63,118 bases of DNA. It comes from JBPESN01 sp051710625. Lineage in GTDB: Bacteria; Pseudomonadota; Gammaproteobacteria; Enterobacterales; Enterobacteriaceae. Below the pieces are notes generated by a model that was not told the origin of the DNA, did no database searches, and saw only the letters and a program-made list of their open reading frames with translations. Positions within the stretch are counted from its first letter, which is position 1; the number at the start of each line of letters is the position of its first letter. The DNA lies in the NCBI RefSeq assembly GCF_051710625.1, contig NZ_JBPESN010000009.1, forward strand, positions 1-63,118, in the 5' to 3' direction. Positions 1 through 9,515 of the stretch are shown here, in pieces. The position numbers and the translations under genes are program-made.

Positions 1-207
1 CTCACGTATTTCGATTTGTTCCGGGGTTATGGGAGAGGCCTTTGGCGTTTTCCCCTGTCGCTTATCACGCAGTTGTTTTACCCATTTCGTCATCGTAGAA
101 AGGCCGACGTCCATGGCTTTTGCTGCTGGCGCGACGGTGTAATTTTGGTCGACAACCAGTTGAGCGGATTCGCGTTTGAATTCAGGACTAAAATTTCTTT
201 TTTTCAT
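1..207 (-). CDS. IS911-like transposase OrfA, N-terminal part (cut by window edge)
   Basis: The ATG at 207 opens a frame that begins MKKRNFSPEFKRESAQL, the same N terminus as the OrfA proteins of the other two copies and of the E. coli IS911 OrfA family as I recall it. This part carries the helix-turn-helix that binds the terminal inverted repeats. No stop appears before the window edge, so the reading frame may be intact. The leucine zipper and the frameshift signal, seen in the full copies, would lie outside the window. Confidence 0.88.
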   Translation of the reverse strand, partial: MKKRNFSPEFKRESAQLVVDQNYTVAPAAKAMDVGLSTMTKWVKQLRDKRQGKTPKASPITPEQIEIRE

Positions 208-279
208 TGGAGCACCCGTGTTGTTCTGAGGTGAGCAGATCACCTCTGTTCAGGTGGCCAAATTCAGTGTGACACTACA
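1..279 (-). mobile_element. IS911-like (IS3 family) element, copy 1, left end only
   Basis: The orfA-proximal end of an IS3-family element lies here in inverted orientation and the rest runs off the left edge. Its outer tip at 279 reads TGTAGTGTCACACTG on the minus strand and matches the left tips of the two other copies at 41507 and 47523, except for one base. The junction falls inside trpA. Copies 2 and 3 are on the opposite strand, so this copy forms an inverted pair with them. Confidence 0.93.
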
Positions 280-449
280 GATCGGAGAACGGGATGCCCA
301 GCTCCAGTGCATTGGCGCCGGCGTCAATCAGCGTATCGATGATGCGTAGCGAGAGCGTGGGGTTGGGATCACCAAGCGTCACAAAAAAACACAAATGCGC
401 CTTCATGGCGCGCCGCGAGCTGGCTGAATAGTTGCTGATAGCGTTCCAT
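280..449 (-). pseudogene. trpA: trpA remnant, tryptophan synthase alpha subunit
   Basis: The ATG at 449 overlaps the trpB stop (TAATG), the normal trpBA arrangement. The first residues read MERYQQLFSQLAARHEGAF, typical of TrpA. An extra T in a seven-T run near position 388 then shifts the frame, so that the family motif VTLGDP is only found in the next frame. After about 56 codons the gene is cut by the IS911-like element at 279. Two independent lesions make loss of the indole-releasing step certain for this locus. Whether a 3' half survives beyond the IS cannot be seen. Confidence 0.93.
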
Positions 450-1619
450 TAAATGTCTCCTCGCGCCTTCAGAATATCATGAACGGTGAAAATATCTTTA
501 TCGCCGCGGCCGGACAGGTTGTCCACCAGGATCTGCTCCTTCTCCAGTTCCGCTTGTATCATTCTCAGCGCGTGGGCCAACGCATGGGACGATTCCAGCG
601 CCGGAATAATGCCCTCATGGCGGGAAAAACGACGGAAGGCATCCAGGGTTTCTTCGTCGGTAGCCGATACGTATTCCGCCCGGCCTATGCTATTAAGGTA
701 GGCATGCTGGGGACCCACCGAGGGAAAATCCAGGCCGGCCGATATGGAGTAGGATTCCTCAATCTGCCCTTCGGCGGATTGCATCATCGGCGACTTCATG
801 CCGAAATAGATGCCGGTGCGGCCATGTTTCAACGACGCCACATGCTGCCCGGCTCTACACCTATCAGGCGAACCGCCGGTTCATCGATGAAATCGGCGAA
901 CATGCCGATGGCGGGGGGTGCCGCCGCCGACGCAAGTGATAACCGCATCCGGCAGACGCTGCTCGTTGCTCTTGCAGATGCGCACGCGTTTCCTCGCCGA
1001 TCATACGCTGGAATTTGCGCACGATGGTCGGGAACGGATGCGGGCCTGCGGCGGTGCCGAGCATGTAGTGGGCGCGTTCATAGCTATCCGACCAGTCGCG
1101 CAACGCTTCGTTGCAGGCGTCTTTTAAGGTGGAGGACCCGCTGTGGACCGGAATGACCTCGGCTCCCATCAGCCACATGCGAAAAACATTGGGCGACTGG
1201 CGTTCGACGTCTTTGGCGCCCATATAAATACGGCATTTCAGCCCCAGCAGTGCGGAGGACAGGGCGGAGGCCACGCTGTGCTGACCGGCGCCGGTTTCGG
1301 CGATGATTTCAGTTTTGCCCATTCGTTTGGCCAGCAGCGCCTGCCCCAACACCTGATTGGTTTTATAGTCGCCGCCGTGCAGCAGGTCTTCGCGTTTGAG
1401 ATAAAGTTTGGTCCGGATGCCGGCAGTCAGGTTGTGGCACAGCGTGAGCGGGGTCGGTCAGTCGGCGTAGTTTGTCAGCAAATTGCTGAATTCGGCCTGA
1501 AACGCCGGGTCGCTCTGGGCGCTGACGAACGTGTCTTCCAGCTGAATCAGCGCAGGCATCAGGATTTGCGGCACATACATGCCGCTAAACTCGCCAAAAT
1601 AGGGATTAAGTCGTGTCAT
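449..1619 (-). pseudogene. trpB: trpB pseudogene, tryptophan synthase beta subunit
   Basis: Starting at the ATG at 1619 (MTRLNPYFGEFSGMYVPQIL), TrpB homology runs to the stop at 449 but through several frames. The PLP-lysine region (HGGDYKTNQ) lies near 1375 and the conserved stretch ETGAGQHSVASA near 1290. A shift near 1450 separates the N terminus from the core, and another near 940-960 separates GEETRAHLQEQ from the following ITCVGGGSNA-type segment. The C-terminal frame 841-449 is continuous and ends KARGDI. The gene is of normal length, so decay is by small indels rather than deletion. It would have condensed indole with serine. Confidence 0.93.
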
Positions 1620-1652
1620 GCTTGATTATCTCTTACGGTGTCAGGCTGAAGG

Positions 1653-2912
1653 TTAATAGGCGCGCAGCGTTTGAAATACCGTAGCCAGTTTATGATGATC
1701 TTTAATACCCGGCGCGCTTTCCACGCTGGAGTTGAAGTCCAGTCCGGCGCAACCGAGACGGGCTGCCGCCACGCAGTTGTCCGCCGCCAGGCTGCCCGCC
1801 AGAATGACGTTATCCAGCGAGGCCCCGTTTAACAGCGACCAAGCGAAAGGTTTGCCGCTGCCGCCGCCGTTGTCCAGCACATAGCGATCGACCTGGGTCA
1901 GAATCGCCCGCCGACAGGGCCTGGCGCATATCCAGCGCCTTCCAGATGCGGCACTCGGGCGGCAGGGCGCAGCGCATCGATATAGATCTGATCTTCGTCG
2001 CCGTGCAGTTGAACTGCCGCCAGCGACAGCATGCTGGCGGTCGCAGCGACGTCTGCCACCGGCGCATCGCGAAACATGCCGACATAGCGCAACGCAGCGC
2101 CGGCCATCACGGTGCAGGCGGTGTCGATATCCACACACCGCGGGGAGCCGGGAACAAAAATCAGCCCGCCGTAAATCGCGCCCGCTTCCAGGGCAGCGCG
2201 CGCATCGACGGCGCGAGTAAGTCCGCACACTTTGTTCTCGCCCACCAGGACCCGACGCACCGCCATCGTCAGATCGGGTTCAGACATTAGCGCGCTGCCG
2301 ATCAGGAAGCCATTGGCGTAGTGGCTGAGCTCGTGCACCTGGCGATAGTGGTTGATACCGGATTCGCTGATGATCGTCACGCGCGCCGGCAGCCGCGGAC
2401 CGAGCGTGCGGGTGCGGTTCAAATCAATCGACAGATCGCGCAGATCGCGGTTGTTGATGCCCACGACTTTTACGCCCAGCGCAATGGCGCGCGCGCCCTC
2501 TTCATCGCTGATGACTTCGCTCAACACACCCATATTCAGGCTGTGGGCCACACCGCCGCCGACGCGCGGTAAGTTTCGTCGTCGAGGACGGACAACATCA
2601 GTAGAACTGCGTCCGCCTGATGCAGGCGCGCGAAGTAAATCTGCCAGGGGTCGACAATAAAATCTTTGCATAATGCCGGTAAACGTCCGCGATGGTGACC
2701 GGGTCAAAATCGTCGCGAATAAGGCCTTTGGACGGCGATGCCTTTTTGCACTCCAGTATAAATGCCGTGCGGGTACCGGACAGCGCGTGATAAAAACTCC
2801 GTGTGCTGGGCGCAACCTGATGGCGGAAACCGTCCAACGGCTTCAGCCGTTGCTGCTCGGCAACCCATTCATATTTATCTGCGACGATTTTCGCAAGTAC
2901 CGTGTCCTGCAT
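1653..2912 (-). pseudogene. trpC: trpCF pseudogene, indoleglycerol-phosphate synthase / phosphoribosylanthranilate isomerase fusion
   Basis: The ATG at 2912 opens MQDTVLAKIVADKYEWVAEQQ, the TrpC N terminus with the conserved ECKKASPSKG motif near 2755. The TrpC core continues (GINNRDLRDLSIDLNRT, SESGI) and is followed by the fused TrpF domain (KVCGLTR near 2230), ending DHHKLATVFQTLRAY at 1653, as in other enterobacterial bifunctional TrpCF proteins. Frame changes are needed near 2650-2570 and again near 1920-1880. Total length is near normal. It lies between trpD and trpB in the standard operon order. Confidence 0.93.
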
Positions 2913-2919
2913 GACTTTC

Positions 2920-3896
2920 TTATCCTCTTGCTGCCAGTGCCATCACGCGCGCATAGAAGGCACCGCCGTGAATTTCCTCCAGCGCCTGATGGGTGTTGTC
3001 ACGGAGATTTTCCTGCCCGAACAATTTGAGCAGCAGGGCCAGGTTGGCGGCGACGGCGGATTCATGCGCGGGTTCACCTTTACCTTGTAACAAACGCGCC
3101 AAAATGTCATGGTTTTCTTCCGGCGATCCCCCCCCCGCAGCGCCTCTGCTGAGTGGGCCGACAGGCCGAAATCCGCCGCATTCAGGGTGTAACTCTCAAT
3201 CGTCCCCTCGCGCAGCTCTGCCACGTGCGTCGGCGCACGCAGGGCGACTTCATCCATGCCGCCGCCGTGTACCACCGCGGCGCGTTGATAGCCCAACACG
3301 CGCAGCGTCTCGGCAATTGGCAGCACCAGTTCCGGGCTGTAGACGCCAATCAGCGCCAGCGGCGGTCGGGCCGGGTTGATTAGCGGACCCAGTACATTAA
3401 ACAGGGTACGAGTTTTCAACAGTTGCCGCACCGGCATCGCGTGGTGAAAGCCGGAGTGGTACTGCGGGGCGAACAGGAAGCACATGCCCAGTTCATCCAA
3501 CGCCTGACGCGACAGCGCGGCCGGCATATCCAGCCGGATACCGAACGCTGCCAGGAGGTTCGACGAGCCTGAGCGGCTTGAAACGCTGCGGTTGCCGTGC
3601 TTAGCCACCCGGGCGCCGCAGCTGGCGGTAGAAATGTTGATGCTGTTGCCGCCGCCGGGGCCGACGATATCGGCAAAAGCATAATCAGGACGCGGAAACG
3701 GGCTGGCATCTGCCAACAGCGCGCTGGCGGCACCGGCGATTTCCTCGGGCTATTCGCCGCGCACCTTCATGCTGATAAGCGCGACCACCAGCCGTTCCGG
3801 AGCCAGTTGCCCTTGAATGATGGCCCCGAACAGCTGCTGGCTTTGTCCACGGCTGATACGCCCACCCTGATAGAGATGTTCCAGTATCGCTTGCAT
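2920..3896 (-). pseudogene. trpD: trpD pseudogene, anthranilate phosphoribosyltransferase
   Basis: The ATG at 3896 gives MQAILEHLYQGGRISRGQS and the conserved GPGGG-containing region lies near 3655. Visible lesions are an in-frame TAG at 3752-3750 and a frameshift at a nine-C run near 3127-3135, after which the C terminus (QALEEIHGGAFYARVMALA) continues in another frame to the stop at 2920. This is a stand-alone TrpD: the glutaminase is a separate gene (trpG) upstream, as in Serratia and relatives and unlike the E. coli TrpGD fusion. It would transfer phosphoribosyl to anthranilate. Confidence 0.93.
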
Positions 3897-3912
3897 GAAA
3901 AAGTCCTTCTGA

Positions 3913-4492
3913 TTACGCCAGTGCCCAGGCGAGCGTTTGGTTTAACAAATGTGCTCCCTGAGTGGTTAAAATGGATTCGGGGTGGAACTGAAAGCCGTAG
4001 ATCCGATCGGCATCATTGCGTACCGCCATCACCATGTCGTTAAAGTAAGTGTTGACCGTAAGCGTTGCCGACACCTGACTCCCGACCAGCGAATGATAGC
4101 GCGCCACCGGCAGCGGGTTCAGCAGGCCGGCGAACATGCCCTGGTTATCGTGGCGGATGGGCGAGGCCTTACCGTGCAAAATCTCGCCCGCCTGGCCGAC
4201 GTGGCCGCCGTAAGCTTCCACAATCGCCTGATGGCCCAGGCAGATGCCGATGATGGGTAACCGGCCGCGCAGCGTCGTGAACAATGCTGGCATGCCGCCC
4301 GCCTAGGCCGGCGCACCGGGGCCTGGCGAGAGCATCAGGATCGGGTTTTCCATTTCGGACAGCGTCCGCGTGATGAGTGCGGCCGGTAGCCGGTTGCGCT
4401 AAATCACTACCCGGTGGCCGTTGGCGCGCAGCTGATCCACCAGGTTATAGGTGAAAAGAGTCGATATTATCAAGTAACAAGATGTCGGCCAT
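3913..4492 (-). pseudogene. trpG: trpG pseudogene, anthranilate synthase glutaminase component
   Basis: The start at 4492 overlaps the trpE stop (TAATG). The sequence begins MADILLLDNIDSFTYNLVDQL, with an extra T near 4465 breaking the frame early. The glutaminase core follows: PGPGAP, then GICLGHQAI with the catalytic cysteine near 4240, and the FQFHPES histidine/glutamate motif near 3980. In-frame TAG codons occur near 4403 and near 4305. The C-terminal frame 4293-3913 is open. At least three lesions make the gene non-functional. It would have supplied ammonia to TrpE. Confidence 0.92.
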
Positions 4493-6057
4493 TAGAACAG
4501 CTCCTTTGCGTCGTGGGCGGTAGCAATGGCGCGCAAAACGGCACGCGCTTTGTTGCGGCTTTCGTCGGCTTCCGCCTGTGGAACGGAATCCAGTACCACG
4601 CCTGCGCCGGCCTGCAGCGTGGCGATGCCGTCTTCGACGTAGGCGGAACGGATGACAATGCAGGTATCGAGCGCGCCGGCGGCGGTAAAATAGCCAATCG
4701 CGCCGCCGTAGCTGCCTCGGCGATAAGCTGCATGGCGCGGACTTTCGGCGCCCCGCTCAAGGTGCCCATATTCATGCAGGCGCGGTAGGCGTGCAGTACG
4801 TCAAGATCGTCGCGCCGATGGCCGACGACCCGCGATACCAAATGCATCACGAAGGAGTAACGATCGACTTTGGTCAGATCGGCTACATAACGGGTGCCCG
4901 GCTCGCAGATACGCGCCAGATCATTGCGCGCCAAATCCACCAGCATTAAGTGTTCGGCCAGTTCTTTATGATCGGCGCGCATTTCCAACTCAATGCGGCT
5001 GTCGAGATCGGCATCCAGCGCGCCGTCGGCGCTCCGGCCGCGCGGCCGGGTGCCGGCGATAGGGTAGATTTCAATCTGTCCGGTCTCAGGGGGGTATTTC
5101 AGCGAGCTTTCCGGCGAGGCGCCAAACAGGAGGAACTCATTATCCTGCATAAAAAACATATACGGACTGGGATTGCTTTTCTTCAACGTGGTAGGCGGCG
5201 AGCTCCGAAGGACAGGGGAGTGAGAAGCGCCGCGAAGGCACGACCTGGAAAATTTCTCCTTCGCGGATCGCCTGCTGCATCCAGCGCACGACCTGGCCAT
5301 ACTCTTCGTCGCTTTGGCTGCAGGTCAATGTCATGGTGTCGATGATTTGATGCGGAATGGGCTCCGGCGCTTGGATGAGCTGATGCTGCAACTGCTCAAG
5401 GCGGTGCTGCAACCGCTGCTTTTCCGACGGACTGGGGCTGAACAGGCTGCATTGCAGTTCGCAGGTTTGTTGCTGATGATCGAGGATCAGCAGCGCTTCC
5501 GCCAGATAGAAGCAGTAATCGGGGCAGCGTTGTCCCGGACGCAGCAGCGGCAGAGATTCAAAGCCCGCGACGAGATCAGATCATAGGCGAACAGTCCGCC
5601 GACAAACATTGCTTTCGGCGCGTCCAGCGGCTGGCCGACCAGCGTCAGGAGCAGAGGAGCAGGCGCTGGCAATCGAATACCGACAGTGAGCGCAGGCGGG
5701 CATCTTCATCCACGTCCTGTACCGACGGCGGGAAAGTTAATTCGCGGCCGTAGGGATGGGCGACGATCGTGACCTCTTCGGGTAAGGCGGCATCCAATAG
5801 CGCCAACGGCGCTGCACTGTTGGCGCTCAGCCCCTGTATGTAGCGTGACGGTCTGGCCAAGAGCGGTGATACGCAGCGCGCTATCCACCACCATCATGCT
5901 TTCCAGATCATGCTTCTTATCGATCTCGGCCGATTCCAGCAATAGCGTCGCGGACCGCGCGACGCACAACTGATTGAACATGGCCGTCGGATCGGGGCGG
6001 TAAGAGGCCTGCGCGTGCAGCAATTCTATCTGGTACTGACTTGGTTAGTATTGGCAT
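4492..6057 (-). pseudogene. trpE: trpE pseudogene, anthranilate synthase component I
   Basis: The ATG at 6057 begins MPILTKSVPDRIELLHAQ and the gene ends at the TAA at 4494-4492. The chorismate-binding motifs are recognisable in pieces: PIAGTRPRGR near 5050, LVDLARNDLARICEPGTR near 4900 and SGAPKVRAMQLI near 4755. At least four frame changes are needed (about 5850, 5650, 5430 and 5300), plus one near the C terminus. Length is near the normal 520 codons. As first gene of the operon it follows the attenuator directly. The LLESAEI segment normally involved in tryptophan feedback binding is still readable near 5945. Confidence 0.93.
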
Positions 6058-6083
6058 TATCTGTTTTCCTGATTATCGCCCAT

Positions 6084-6109
6084 AAAAAAACCCGCTAACG
6101 CAGCGGGCT
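6084..6109 (-). terminator. trp attenuator terminator
   Basis: On the minus strand a GC-rich hairpin (CCCGCT / AGCGGG arms, five-base loop) is followed by seven T residues, placed between the leader peptide and trpE. Sequence and position match the intrinsic attenuator of enterobacterial trp operons. It looks intact although all genes behind it are broken. Confidence 0.88.
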
Positions 6110-6160
6110 ATTTGGGATCGTGCTCTGTCTGATGACAGCGACTTATGATTTCACCACCCC

Positions 6161-6208
6161 CTAAAGGGAGGTGCGCCACCAGTGAAGCATTACGCTTGAA
6201 AAGGTCAT
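6161..6208 (-). CDS. trpL: trp leader peptide with tandem Trp codons
   Basis: A 15-codon frame starts at the ATG at 6208 and ends at the TAG at 6161. It reads MTFSSVMLHWWRTSL. The WWRTS core is the same as in the E. coli leader peptide [14 protein letters not shown]. Ribosome stalling on the two Trp codons would normally decide between the antiterminator and the terminator at 6084-6109. A second in-frame ATG at codon 7 is an alternative start. No lesion is seen in this element. Confidence 0.85.
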   Translation of the reverse strand: MTFSSVMLHWWRTSL

Positions 6209-6242
6209 TATTTTGCGCGTCTCGAAGGTTGTTGTTGAACAA

Positions 6243-6277
6243 CGTACTAATAAACTATTTCAAAGATAAAAAGTCAA
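6243..6277 (-). promoter_or_regulatory. trp promoter and probable TrpR operator
   Basis: On the minus strand TTGACT (6277-6272), a 17-bp spacer and TTTATT (6254-6249) form a sigma70-type promoter. The -10 region is embedded in GAAATAGTTTATTAGTACG, which strongly resembles the E. coli trp operator that contains ACTAGTTAACTAGT. Transcription would start just upstream of trpL. Confidence 0.75.
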
Positions 6278-6372
6278 CCACAATGGATGAACTCACGAAA
6301 ATAAATCCACTAGTTCGATTCAGCTCTGTTTATCGTTATCATGGAGGGCAATGAACACCACGGGGAGATCCC

Positions 6373-7293
6373 TTGACGGCACAACCGATGACGACAGCCT
6401 TACGCGTTATTTATGACCTGCACAGCCATACCACCGCCTCCGATGGCCTGCTCACGCCGCGGGAACTGGTGGTGCGCACCCATGGGATGGGCCTCGATGT
6501 GCTGGCGATAACGGATCATGATACCGTCGAGGGTATTGCCCCCGACGAGGAGGCCATTGCCGCGCTCAATTTGCCGCTCAACCTGGTGGCGGGGGTGGAA
6601 ATCTCCACCCTTTGGCAGCATCACGAAATCCATATCGTTGGATTGAACGTTGCGCCGCCTCCCCCGGCGCTGACGGCATTGCTGGCGTCGCAGCGTCTGC
6701 AGCGCCTGGCGCGCGCGCCTGCCATTGCAGAGCGGCTGGTCAAGTCGGGCATCCACGACCCCTCGCACGGAGCCCGGCAGTTGGCGCAAAACGATCTGGT
6801 GACCCGCGGCCATTTTGCGCGCTATCTGGTCAGCCTTGGCGTGGCCACTAACGTCGCCAACGTCTTTAAAAAATATCTGTCGCGGGGGAAAACCGGCTAT
6901 GTCCCGCCACAGTGGTGTACAATAGAAGATGCGATTGAAACGATCCACCTGGCAGGGGGAGAGGCGGTAGTGGCCCACCCCGGGCGTTATCATCTGTCGG
7001 CCAAGTGGTTGAAACAGCCGCCGGCGCATTTTACCGCCGCCGGCGGCGATGCCATGGAAGTCGCGCAGGGCCAGCAGTCTCCGCAAGAGAGGAGTCAGCT
7101 TGCGGCCTATGCCCGTGATTATCGACTTCTCGCTTCACAAGGGTCCGATTTTCATCGACCCTGCGCCTAGATTGAGCTGGGGCGCAAATTGTGGCTGCCG
7201 GGAGGCATTGAGCCGGTATGGCGTGACTGGCCGGTGTTACCCCCTGCGCCAAACCTCCCGGCGCCGCAGAGGGATAAACCAGGCTGCCCGTGA
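6373..7293 (+). pseudogene. trpH: trpH (rnm/yciV) pseudogene, PHP-family 5'-3' exoribonuclease
   Basis: This is a PHP-domain phosphoesterase of the TrpH/RNase AM family, which in E. coli trims the 5' ends of rRNAs and acts on short oligonucleotides. Metal-ligand motifs are visible: DLHSHTTASDG at the N terminus, ITDHDT, GVEIST, VAHPGRY and SDFH. The frame is open from the TTG at 6373 (ATG at 6388 is an alternative) to a TAG at 7168-7170. That codon replaces the Trp of the conserved PWIELGRKLWLP motif, and the same frame continues with IELGRKLWLPGGIEPVW to a TGA at 7291. One TGG-to-TAG change therefore removes only about the last 40 residues, including conserved ones. Residual activity of the truncated protein cannot be excluded. 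Confidence 0.85.
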
Positions 7294-7329
7294 GCTCTGC
7301 CGGGCGCCCTAATAAGGAGTGTTTGATTA

Positions 7330-7949
7330 ATAAGTCAGCTCTTTACCCTTTACCCGGATAATCCGCAGCTGCGTCTGGTGAGCCAGGCGGTGAATCTGCT
7401 ACGCAAAGGCGCGGTCATTGTCTATCCAACCGACTCTGGCTATGTCTTGGGCTGCCAGCTTGAAGACAAAACGGCCATGGAGCACATTTGCCGCATACGT
7501 CAGTTGGACGGTCATAATAATTTTACCCTGGTATGCCGCGATCTTTCTGAATTATTCACCTATGCGCAGGTGGACAACCAGGCGTTCAGACTGATGAAAA
7601 ATAACACCCCGGTAAATACACCTTTATCCTTAAGGCTACCAAGGAAGTGCCGCGCCGGCTTATGAGCGACAAGCGTAAAACCATCGGCCGGCGCGTGCCG
7701 TCGAATCCTATCGCGCTCGCACTACTTGAGGTCTTGGATGAACCGATGATGTCCACGACCTTGATGCTGCCGGGCAATGATTTTGCCGAATCCGACCCGG
7801 AATCCATTCGTGATCACCTGGGTAAACACGTCGATCTGGTTATCCACGGCGGCTTTCTCGGTCAGCAACCCATGACGTTCATCGATTTGACCGATCCGAC
7901 GCTGCGGGTGGTGCGCCAGGGGGTTGGCGATATCTCACCGTTTCTGTGA
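7330..7949 (+). pseudogene. yciO: yciO pseudogene, Sua5/YrdC-family protein
   Basis: Homology to YciO (YrdC/Sua5 fold, thought to bind nucleotide or RNA) begins at 7330 with ATA-AGT-CAG where the family has ATG-AGC-CAG, so the start codon appears to have mutated to ATA. A Shine-Dalgarno AAGGAG sits at 7314-7319. The frame is then open through YPTDSGYVLGC and FRLMKNNTP, but shifts near 7610. The C-terminal half (KRKTIGRRVPSNPIA, DLVIHGGFLG, VVRQGVGDISPFL) continues in a second frame to the TGA at 7949. Loss of start plus a frameshift makes it a pseudogene. An internal GTG at 7378 could start only a short fragment. Confidence 0.85.
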
Positions 7950-8395
7950 GCCACGCGCCACCCGGCGGGGTGTAACTGAACCGACGCGGTAGTCTGGCGG
8001 CATGCCGGTGAGCGTGAGCACAGAGACTTGATCCGCGGTGGCGGCTAAAGCCTGTCGCACCAGAGCGGCCATGCGCCTGCATTGCATCAAGGCAGTGCGG
8101 TGATAGCCTAATCCGCACTGCCGGTTTGCCAAGGTGCAGCAAATGGGCCGGATCGGCGCTTGCCGTCCGGGGATCGCCGGCGCTCCAGGTTACGCCGCTC
8201 ATCTTAAGAGCGCCTGCCGACAGCAGGATTGAGCTGTGCCGTTTGTTCGCCATCATGCTGCCCCAGCGGGGGTAGAATAAAGATTACAGGGGAAGGATAA
8301 ATCTGTATAATAACGCAAGCGTTTCAGTTAACATTTTGATTTTAATGTATTTTTAATCCATTCGACGCCTGTGAAGGCGACATGTGAGATTCGCC
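7950..8395. other. intergenic stretch yciO-rluB without a recognised gene
   Basis: About 450 bp. Open frames exist on the minus strand (for example 8256-7879) but their translations match no family I recognise and lack a convincing ribosome binding site. E. coli has yciQ between yciO and rluB, and no trace of it is readable here. The last 120 bp are AT-rich (TTAACATTTTGATTTTAATG near 8328-8347) and probably hold the rluB promoter. Confidence 0.5.
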
Positions 8396-9289
8396 ATGAG
8401 CGAAAGCGAAAAACTGCAAAAAGTCCTGGCCCGCGCCGGTCAGGGTTCCCGCCGCAAAATCGAAGCCGTAATCGAACAGGGCCGCGTCAGCGTTGACGGC
8501 AAAGTCGCCACCCTCGGGGATCGCGTTGACGTCACCAGCACCACCAAAATCCGTATTGATGGGCGCATCATCGTCATCAAACCGGTGGAAGATGCCGTAT
8601 GCCGCGTGCTGGCCTATTACAAGCCGGAAGGCGAACTGTGTACGCGCCTTGATCCGGACGGTCGGCCAACGGTGTTCGATCGCCTTCCGCGTCTTAATAA
8701 TGCCCGCTGGGTGGCCGCCGGACGACTGGACATCAATACCTCGGGACTGTTGTTATTCACCACCGACGGGGAACTGGCCAATCGTCTGATGCATCCAAGC
8801 TGTGAAATCGAGCGTGAATATGCCGTGCGCGTTTTTGGCGAAGTGGATGAGGATAAGCAGCGTCAGTTGACCCGCGGCCTGCAGCTAGATGATGGCCCAG
8901 CGGCTTTCCGCAGTTTGACGTTCCAGGGCGGCGAAGGTCTCAACCAGTGGTACAATGTGACCTTGACGGAAGGGCGCAATCGCGAGGTGCGGCGCCTATG
9001 GGAGGCGGTTGGGGTGCAGGTCAGCCGGCTTATCCGTGTGCGCTACGGCGACGTTACGCTGCCGAAAGGGCTGCCGCGCGGCGGCTGGACCGAACTGCCG
9101 CTTGAGCAGACCAACTACTTGCGCGAAAAAGTGCAGTTGCCGCTTGAATCGGTCACCAAACTGCCGGTCGAGCGCGATCGCCGCCGCCTGAAAGCAACGC
9201 AAATTCGCCGTGCGGTGAAGCGCAACAGCCAGAGAGTGCCATCGCGACGCGTTGGCCAAAGCAGCAAACGTAATAACGGTGTCGGTTAA
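8396..9289 (+). CDS. rluB: 23S rRNA pseudouridine(2605) synthase RluB
   Basis: An intact 297-codon frame. The start is placed at the ATG at 8396 because the protein then begins MSESEKLQKVLARAGQGSR, as in E. coli RluB; an in-frame ATG at 8384 is less likely. An S4 RNA-binding domain covers roughly residues 3-60. The catalytic pseudouridine synthase domain contains the RLDINTSGLLLFTTDG motif with the essential Asp, the WYNVTLTEGRNREVRRLWE segment and RVRYGDV. The basic C-terminal tail is typical. It modifies U2605 of 23S rRNA. It is one of the few genes in its neighbourhood without a lesion. Confidence 0.95.
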   Translation: MSESEKLQKVLARAGQGSRRKIEAVIEQGRVSVDGKVATLGDRVDVTSTTKIRIDGRIIVIKPVEDAVCRVLAYYKPEGELCTRLDPDGRPTVFDRLPRLNNARWVAAGRLDINTSGLLLFTTDGELANRLMHPSCEIEREYAVRVFGEVDEDKQRQLTRGLQLDDGPAAFRSLTFQGGEGLNQWYNVTLTEGRNREVRRLWEAVGVQVSRLIRVRYGDVTLPKGLPRGGWTELPLEQTNYLREKVQLPLESVTKLPVERDRRRLKATQIRRAVKRNSQRVPSRRVGQSSKRNNGVG

Positions 9290-9515
9290 CGGCGCCCGCG
9301 CCCCGGCTGAGGCGAGCGCCAGAACCTGTGTTCGCCTTAAGGCCGGGACCCATCGCCGCATGACCAATGCGCTTGAGCATTTCTCCCGGTTATAACGCCC
9401 AAGAAGTGCGGGTGGGCAACCTACGCCGGGGTCGCGTCTTAGCGATCGTGTCACGTGGCGTCGTCAGTGCGGTTTCGGCGCCTGACTTAAAAAAACGCCT
9501 GCCTACGTGACAGTG

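Noticed and set aside
479..1156. Long open frame (225 codons) on the plus strand
   Set aside because: It is antisense to trpB/trpA remnants and its translation resembles no family; GC-rich codon bias makes such shadows common.
6400..7086. 228-codon minus-strand open frame
   Set aside because: Antisense shadow of trpH.
7950..8256. Possible small gene on the minus strand before rluB
   Set aside because: Several overlapping frames, none with a recognisable motif or a good ribosome binding site.
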